A DNA stretch of 64,000 bases from Lathyrus oleraceus (Eukaryota; Streptophyta; Magnoliopsida; Fabales; Fabaceae): positions 79,435,609 to 79,499,608 of the forward strand of contig NC_066585.1 of the NCBI RefSeq assembly GCF_024323335.1, given 5' to 3'. Below, one piece after another: positions 57,662-64,000 of this stretch (position 1 is its first letter; each line of letters begins with the position of its first letter). The notes below the pieces were generated by a model. The model was given only the letters and a program-made list of their open reading frames with translations, was not told the origin of the DNA and made no database searches. A program made the position numbers and the translations under genes.

Positions 57662-57679
57662 TGGCGACTCTGCTGGGGA
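57662..57679 (+). other. Primer binding site of element C (tRNA-Arg type)
   Basis: TGGCGACTCTGCTGGGGA, identical to the A PBS, six bases after the LTR end. Confidence 0.85.
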
Positions 57680-58572
57680 TCATTTGCCTAGTGGGTTTTG
57701 CCTACTTTTCACATTTTGTTGTATTGTATTGAATATTATTTGTGACATATTTTTGTGCAAATTTTGGATTACTGTATTGTTTGTAATGTATGAATTACTT
57801 GATATATTAATTGCTTATGTGCTTGGTGGTCTTATGAGATGAGTTCTATACCCGAACTCGAGTGCACTTATGATAGGAGAATGGCATAGTCTTATTGACT
57901 TGTGTGGAGTTATTCCTTAGCAAGTTGACTTGCAAGCCCATTCACTTGGTGGAGGTTATGTTGGGATCAATAATGTCACACGATTAGTCGTGGTTAGGCA
58001 TTACTCTTTCCAATATATGCCTTAGAAGCCAAGGACCTTAGATTACCTAGCCCATCTTGGCCTATTTTTTAGGACGTAGTGCGAAGGTCGTTCAAGTGTA
58101 AAATTTGATACGATTGTTATGCGATAGTACACTCATAAGAGTCTCTCTTGAGAATATTTTTGGAATACGAGTAGTCATTTATCCGATAATATCCGAAAGA
58201 TGGGATGATGACTATGGGAACCTCTTGTAGAACATGATTGTAAGGTATAACCATAGTACACTCCTTTTGGGTGGTTCTTAACCGAGACTCCATGCTCGTG
58301 ACTTGCAACAAACCCTTGATTCATGATTGATCCATTCTTGTATATCCTTAATATCAATGGAACTTAGGTGTTGATAAGGTGTAAACCATAATCCACCAAA
58401 ATGGATGATTGATATTAAGGATGACTTGACCCATCCCATGACCTTTGTGTGGTGTTATTTTCTTGATCCTTGAGTGTGATTGTTGCATCCATGCATTCAT
58501 GTATTCATACACATCATCAACAATGAGAAAATTTTCAAGGAACTTAAGAGGTCTATTTGCAAATTTTCAGAC
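57680..58572 (+). other. Leader between PBS and ORF1 of element C
   Basis: No gene. Ends with AAATTTTCAG just before the ORF1 start, a possible 3' splice site like the one before ORF1 of A. Confidence 0.45.
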
Positions 58573-59364
58573 ATGGATAAGCAAAGAAGGAATACGAAGA
58601 AGTACAGTTTCAGACAACCCGACTTGAAAGAGTTAAGGAGTTTGACGTCCTATGTATTAGACCCCTTGGAGTTCAAGGCTCGTCATGGGAAGCTTCTGTC
58701 TATTCTTGCTACTCAGGTGGATGAAGGTCTGATGAGTGTGTTCGTGCAGTTCTATGATCCCTTGTACCGTTGCTTCACATTTCCGGATTTCCAGCTTTTG
58801 CGTACACTTGAGGAGTATGCTTATCTTGTGGGTATACCTATTCTAGATCAGTTGCCGTTCAGTGACTTGGAGAGGGTTCCTACTTCTCAAGAGATTGCTG
58901 ATATGTTGCATATAGATGAATCTATTGTGGGTGCTCATATAACTACCAAAGGTGGAATTCAAGGTCTCCCATCTGATTTCCTCATTACTCAAGCTACTAT
59001 GTATGGGAAGGCCATGAGTGAGGATGCCTTTGAGGCCATATTTGTACTTCTCATCTATGGGCTAGTGTTATTCCCCAACATCGACAAATTTGTGGATGTG
59101 AATGCTATTAGGATTTTCTCTACTCTTAATCCCGTTCCTACTCTGTTGGGTGACACTTATTTCTCTTTGCATATGAGGAATGCAAAGGGTGGTGGTACCA
59201 TTGTGTGTTGTTTGCCTCTGTTGTACAAGTGGTTTATTTCGCACTTGCCTCAGATGGTCGCCTTCAGGGAGAACAAAGGATGTCTACAGTGGTCCACGAG
59301 ACTTATGTCTCTCACTAATGATGATATTTTTTTGGTCTCGAGAGCTTTGGACGATTGTTTCTAA
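58573..59364 (+). pseudogene. Ogre ORF1 of element C, truncated
   Basis: ATG at 58573 (MDKQRRNTKKYSFRQ). 263 residues homologous to the N-terminal half of A's ORF1, with CFTFPDFQLLRTLEEY near residues 73-88, LVLFPNIDKF, NPVPTLLGDTYF and QWSTRLMSL. After the T-run at 59329-59335 the frame shifts and soon stops. The next ~300 bases are AT-rich and do not encode the rest, so the C-terminal half seen in A, including the coiled coil, appears deleted. The comparison with A supports both the domain reading and the loss. Function unknown. Confidence 0.7.
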
Positions 59365-59374
59365 GGTTCCATAG

Positions 59375-59694
59375 GATGTTCATTTTCCTTCTCTCTTGTA
59401 TTATTTGGTTACCAATACTATACTTCTTTGGTGTAAAAATATTTTCCAGATATTATTGATATGATTATCCATATATATGTCTAAATGATTAATATTTTCC
59501 AAATGTTTGCAAATAGAACTCTAAAGTTTCTCTGATTAAAAAATAAATCATATGCACAAGCATTGCATGCATCATGTGCATAAGCAGGTTTTGTTCTAGG
59601 GCTTCCTATTCAGTGGTCTAACTCTGTGTTCTTCATTTATTTTGAAGACAAGCTGACGCACCGGTACTACACCAGAGCCAACTCATCAAAGCTA
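59375..59694 (+). other. Spacer between ORF1 and gag of element C
   Basis: AT-rich, no gene. Contains CATGCATCATGTGCATAAGC followed by AG, similar in sequence and place to the run before A's gag. Confidence 0.45.
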
Positions 59695-62101
59695 ATGGAT
59701 CACCTAGAGTAAGAGAACAGATAATTGAAGGAGGAAGTGGCAAGATTGATTGCCCTGATGGAGTCTTTCTTGGCCTCCCAAAGGCAGTCGTCTCCAACGC
59801 CTTCAACTCCTCCCCAGAGGACGGTCATATCAGAGATTGCTTCCTCTACCGTGCCTGATGCCAGTGCCCACTTTACGCCATCAGCTATGCCAGCCGGGTT
59901 TCCCTGGGGGATGCCCGCGAACTTTGTTCCAGAGGGTCACGCCCCAACGTTTGCTTCTCTGCCGGCATCTAGCCCGGTCCTCGCTGTGCCACCTCCAGTC
60001 GTGCATACTTTGCCGAGAGTAGATGACACCATTTACCACTCTGAGCCATCTAAGGGCCCAGACGTGTATGAAAAAATGGATACTATGAACGATCAATTCC
60101 TTAAGCTTCGCAAGGAACTCAAAACTCTCAGAGGGAAGGACCTCTTTGGCAAATCTGCTGTTGAGCTTTGCCTTGTTCCTAATGTCAAGATTCCTGTAAA
60201 ATTCAAAGTGCCTGACTTTGAAAAGTACAAGGGAAATACTTGCCCGCTCAGCCATTTGGTTATGTATGCATGCAAAATGTCGACTCAAACCGACAATGAT
60301 CAACTCCTGATCCACTATTTCCAGGACAGCCTGTCCGGTGCCGCCCTGAGATGGTACATGGGTTTGGATAGCGCGAACATCCGCTCCTTCAACGACCTTG
60401 GTGAAGCCTTCGTCAAGCAATACAAATACAATGTTGATATGGCTCCCGATAGGGACCAATTGAGGGCCATGTCTCAGAAGGATAAGGAAACTTTTAAGGA
60501 GTACGCCCAGAGGTGGCGAGAATTGGCTGCACAAATTGTGCCTCCGCTAGAAGAGAAGGAAATGACCAAGATCTTCCTGAAGACCTTGAGTTCATTTTAT
60601 TATGAGCGAATGATTGCTAGCGCTCCTTCTGACTTCACCGAGATGGTGAACATGGGGATGCGTCTAGAAGAAGGAGTCAGGGAAGGGCGCCTGACTAGAG
60701 AAGAAGGCTCTTCTGCCAAATGTTATGGGGCGTTTGCGAAGAAGAAAGATGGTGAGGCACATGTTGTGACCTCCCATGTTAAATCTAGAAGACCCTCTAT
60801 GAAGAGGAAGACTGTGCGTCCAACCAGTAATCGGCACCAGGTGGCTCATATAGCGTCTGTTTTCAGAGAAAATCAGTAATATCAGCATCATAATCAGAGC
60901 CAGCAACAGCATCATCAACAATATTAGGAACAACAACACCGTCCTCAATAGTAGGCCTACCATCCTCGAAACAACAACCAGACCAGTACAAGCTATGATA
61001 GGAAAAGGGTCACTTTTGATCCTATTCCCATGACCTACGCAGAGCTATATCCTTCTTTAATTGAAAGGAAACTGATCACTCCACGTGACCCACCTGCTAT
61101 ACCTACCAACCCTCAATGGTGGTATAAGCCCGAGCTTCATTGTGTTTATCATTCCGGTGCTCCCGGACATGATGTGGAGAATTTCTACTCGTTGAAGACC
61201 AAGGTTCAAGACCTTGTTAGAAGCGGTATATTGTTTTTCGAGGATGTAGGTCCTAACGTCAAGAAGAACCCATTGCCCGAGCATGGGAAGTCTGTTGTTA
61301 ACATGGTCCAGGGTTGCCCTGGTAAATATAAGGTCAGATATGTCAGCCATATCCGACAATCTTTGGTCGAGATGCACAGACTGTTGTGTGAATACAGTCA
61401 CTACGAGCATGACCATGACAGTTGCTATGTTTGCACTGTCAATGAGAGAGGATGTCGTCAAGTCAGAAAATACATCCAAGAAATGCTGGATCAAAGTGTA
61501 ATAGAGATACTTCAGAATCGTGATGAGGATGATGAAGTTAATGTGATATCACCTGTATTAAGGATACCTGAGCTTGTTGTCGTCCGATATGATGGTAGCA
61601 AGCATAAGGCTTCTCCCTCTCTCATAATTCAGCCAGCTGGCCCTGTACCATATTCTTCCGACAAAGATGTTCCCTATCATTATAATGTTCTGGCATTGGA
61701 AGATGGGAAGGAGGTGCCCCTACCCCCACTTCTGTTGTGAATATTATTGATGTCAGCGGTTTGATCCTTAGTGGTCGTGTTTTTTCTACGCCGCTGAAAC
61801 GCCAGGCTGACACCAGAAGAGCTGATGTTGCTGATAGTGCCACCCGTCCCGTTGGCAATTCTTCCAATTGTCCGAATCCGGCACTTGCTGTTAATAGACC
61901 TGTCGATGCTGTCAAAACTCCTGCCTTGCTGGCCAGAATGGCATGATTAGAGAGGACTGTGATGAGATGCTGAGGCTCATCAAGAGGAGTGAGTACAATG
62001 TTGTGGATCAGCTTCTACAAACGCCTTCAAAGATATATGTGTTGTCTTTGTTAATGAACTTTGAGCCACACCGTGAAGCTTTGAAGAAGGTGTTGGACGT
62101 G
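59695..62101 (+). pseudogene. gag (to before protease) of element C, broken
   Basis: ATG at 59695 by comparison with A. TAA at 59710-59712 and 59722-59724 follow at once; the frame is then open to 60876. A Pro/Ala/Ser-rich N-terminal part leads to the Gag core at about 60180-60720 (YFQDSLSGAALRWYMGL, EYAQRWRELAAQI). Stops at 60877-60879 and at further sites before 61030, then an open stretch to 61740, then a frameshift into frame 3 near 61735 and another into frame 2 near 61940. The last part (YNVVDQLLQTPSKIYVLSLL) matches the region just before A's protease. The reading is cut at 62101 by element E, so protease and pol are absent here. Confidence 0.85.
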
Positions 62102-62258
62102 TGTCGCATCGCGAAAAACAACCGGCGGGAAAAAGACACAGAGCCGCCACCGTGCGTTATTTATCCCAAAGGAGGGAAAGGAAACGCTCGAAGTAAACCT
62201 AAGAAAGGGAAAGGAATGGTCTTATGACCAGAGATTGCTAGGTACGGGAGTCGGTTAC
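62102..62258 (-). mobile_element. Element E: LTR end of an A-family element inserted in C
   Basis: The minus strand matches the last ~160 bp of the A LTR (GCGATGCGACA-like end, CCGCCGGTT, GTGCGTTATT-type and CGAGCGTTTCCTTTCC-like blocks) with noticeable divergence. Left candidate TSD ACGTG (62097-62101). Contains the PBS-like TGGCGGCTCTGT (minus, about 62138-62149). It is cut at 62258 by element D; the rest lies outside the window. Confidence 0.75.
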
Positions 62259-62473
62259 TGTCGCACCTCAAAAAATGATGATAATGCGATCCCTCGCGAT
62301 AGGACGCGGAAAAAATGTTGTTCGAAAACAGAGTCGCCACCGAACTTTATTCATTCCAATGAAGGAATAGGAAAATATCAAGAAAACCTCTAAAAAAAGA
62401 ATAATGGTCGTCGCAACCATATTCGGGTTCGGGAGTCGATTACGCAAGGGGAAGGTATTAGCACCCCTTACGT

Positions 62474-62489
62474 CCGTTGTACTCAACGG
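62474..62489 (-). other. AGTA-loop hairpin in D U5
   Basis: On the minus strand CCGTTG-AGTA-CAACGG, six pairs. Compared with A (CGTCG/CGACG), one pair changed from C-G to T-A on both sides. Confidence 0.7.
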
Positions 62490-62644
62490 GAACCTTTTAG
62501 TCTGATTTTGCTATTTGACTGTTAGTTGACTGTTATTTGCTTGCTTCGAGTGATTAGAATTGATGATAGATATGGATGAAGACCTCGGGAAGGGGGAAAT
62601 GGGAGGTTTTTTATTAGTGTGCTCGCGAAGATACAACAATCTCC

Positions 62645-62696
62645 TGCCTACGTGTCCTTATGGTGCAATAAGGAAATCAGAGCATTCGTAGTTCGG
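62645..62696 (-). other. CTACG/CGTAG hairpin motif in D LTR
   Basis: On the minus strand CGAACTACG ... CTGAT, inner stem TCCTTAT/ATAAGGA (62655-62661 with 62668-62674), then CACGTAGGCA. Confidence 0.65.
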
Positions 62697-62984
62697 GCTA
62701 CTACGAATATTTGGTGGTTTTGTTTTGATGAACGACTGTGTAGGTTGGCGTTCTAATGGCTAAATGCTGGCTTGTCTACTCTCGGGGGAGGCTCTAGCAC
62801 TTGGTTTGTTGTGCGCATTAGAAAGGATTGACAGTGTTCTTTTGGAAAGAGTTTTGGTCACGCGGGGGTGACAGGTTGAATTGATGTGTTTGGGTGTTTT
62901 GGTTTGGTTTCGATCGCTCGGGGGCGATAAATTAGGTTTAATTTGTTTGAGATGTTTTTGGATAATGACGAAAGATTGAGCAAT

Positions 62985-63950
62985 GTGGTGTACACCAATC
63001 GTTCAATTCTCTCGAGGAGTAATAAGGCAAACGCCTTTTATTCCCTTTTCGTTTGAATTATTTTGAAAGTTTGTTTGTGGATGTTGAATACGCACGGTAG
63101 TGAGGCGTACGCCTCCTACTTGCTTATTCAAGGAATAACGAGGCGTATGCCACCTATTCCTTTATCCAAGTTTATTTAACGTGTTTTAGTCGGAAGTCGA
63201 TAATTTGTGCAATATGGCGTACGCCAATTATCCAAATAATCGAGAGATGGCGAGGCGTACGCCTCCCATCTTTTATCATCCGAGGTTTAAATTGTAAAAG
63301 ATATGTTTAGATGTTGTATTTGATTTGCGAAGATAGTTTGTATTTGAATTGGTAGGTTTGGATTTGTCGATAATTTGAGCAATGTGGCGTACGCCAATTA
63401 TTCAAATAATCAAGGAATGGGAGGCGTACGCCTCCCATTCTCTATTGAAGTTTAAGTTATAAAGTTTGTTTTTGTGAAATTGTGTTTGACATAAAAGATG
63501 ATTTGAGTTTATTCGATTGTGTTTTAATTTGATGACGAAGATTCGAGCAATGTGGCGTACGCCAATTATTCGAATAATCGAAAGATAGTGAGGCGTACGC
63601 CTCCTATCCTCTTTTCATCTGAAATATGGAATTACAAGGATTTGGAATTTGTCGAAATGATTTGAAATATTATGATTTGAAGTGTTGTGGTTTGAATAAG
63701 GTTTTAATTTGATGACGAAGATTCGAGCAATGTGGCGTACGCCAATTATTCGAATAATCGAAGGATAGTGAGGCGTACGCCTCCTATCCTCTTTTCATCT
63801 GAAATATGGAATGAAATGATTGTAGAATTTGTAGTTATGATTTGAAATAGTATGATTTGAAGTTTAATCGGGTGACAAGAACTTGCGCAATATGGCGTAC
63901 GCCAATTATTCAAATGCTTGAGAAATAGTGAAGCGTACGCTTCCTATCTC
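62985..63950 (-). repeat. GGCGTACGCC palindrome array in D LTR
   Basis: Tandem units of roughly 170-190 bp, each with TGGCGTACGCCA and, about 38 bp on, AGGCGTACGCCT, around an AATTATTCRAATAATCRA segment. Cores lie near 63214/63253, 63384/63421, 63554/63592, 63734/63772 and 63893/63930. The last has AAGCGTACGCTT, a change on both arms that keeps the palindrome. Two units (63530-63635 and 63710-63815) are nearly identical. Confidence 0.85.
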
Positions 63951-64000
63951 CTTTTCAACCCAAGTTTATTTTAAAAGAGAAAATTCTTTAGAAGTTATAT

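Larger units (their letters stand above)
52759..62101 (+). mobile_element. Element C: 5' part of a Tat/Ogre element
   Basis: 5' LTR, tRNA-Arg-type PBS, leader, shortened ORF1 and gag, then cut by element E at 62101. Its LTR start (TGTAAGACCCC) and end (CCGCTACA) match B, so B and C are one family, distinct from A. The 3' half lies beyond the window or is lost. Confidence 0.85.
62259..64000 (-). mobile_element. Element D: LTR of a Tat-like element nested in E
   Basis: The minus strand ends in GGTGCGACA at 62259, with candidate TSD GTTAC (62254-62258). Toward the right it shows, on the minus strand, the PBS-like TGGCGACTCT (62330-62339), the CTAATACCTTCCCC block (about 62449-62465), the AGTA-loop hairpin, the CTACG/CGTAG motif and then a GGCGTACGCC array. 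The order equals that in A, B and C, so this is a Tat/Ogre-type LTR. It continues past 64000; whether it is solo or part of a full element cannot be told. No gene seen. Confidence 0.8.

Overview
The window is plant nuclear DNA made almost entirely of nested LTR retrotransposons. I find no host gene, tRNA, rRNA or CRISPR. Very large (~22 kb) Ty3/gypsy Tat/Ogre elements with an extra ORF before gag, ~4.9 kb LTRs and a tRNA-Arg-type primer site point to a legume of tribe Fabeae (pea, vetch, faba bean, lentil or grass pea); this is inferred from element type, not from a species marker.

Layout. Element B (Tat/Ogre, + strand) contributes its 3' untranslated end (1-2996) and 3' LTR. That LTR is split by element A (2997-3968 and 34762-38732). 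Element A (Tat/Ogre, + strand, 3969-34761, TSD CCATT) has two LTRs, a tRNA-Arg-type PBS, ORF1, gag-protease, a probable 245-bp intron, RT, two RNase H domains, integrase, a long repeat-rich 3' UTR and a PPT. Its genes carry several stops and frameshifts. Element N (Tekay/Del-type gypsy, + strand, 17085-25325, TSD GATGT) sits inside A's second RNase H, with an intact 1455-codon gag-pol and almost identical LTRs. To the right are a decayed Ty1/copia piece on the minus strand (about 39456-43003), a second complete Tekay-like element F on the minus strand (43595-52200, TSD CAAAA, intact 1456-codon gag-pol), and the 5' part of a third Tat/Ogre element C (+, from 52759). C is cut at 62101 by a minus-strand A-family LTR end (E), itself cut at 62258 by the LTR of another minus-strand Tat-like element D that runs off the window.

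How the parts work together. Each element is a copy-and-paste unit: the LTR promoter makes the genomic RNA, Gag packages it, RT/RNase H copy it from a tRNA primer at the PBS and from the PPT, and integrase inserts it leaving a 5-bp duplication. Only N and F look able to supply a full protein set. A, B, C, E and the copia piece are decayed or partial.

The most interesting signal is not protein coding. The 3' (R/U5) part of the Tat/Ogre LTRs carries a series of small inverted repeats kept between diverged elements while the stem bases change in a compensated way: an AGTA-loop hairpin with different stems in A, B/C and D; a CTACG...CGTAG motif enclosing a variable stem; and three further hairpins shared by A and B. 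A short copy of the primer-binding sequence (TGGCGACTCT) lies just upstream of the LTR end in every Tat-like LTR seen. Together these look like a conserved structured RNA leader. The copia piece has its own version: its LTR end is a perfect 10-base complement of its PBS. All pairings and counts were made by eye.
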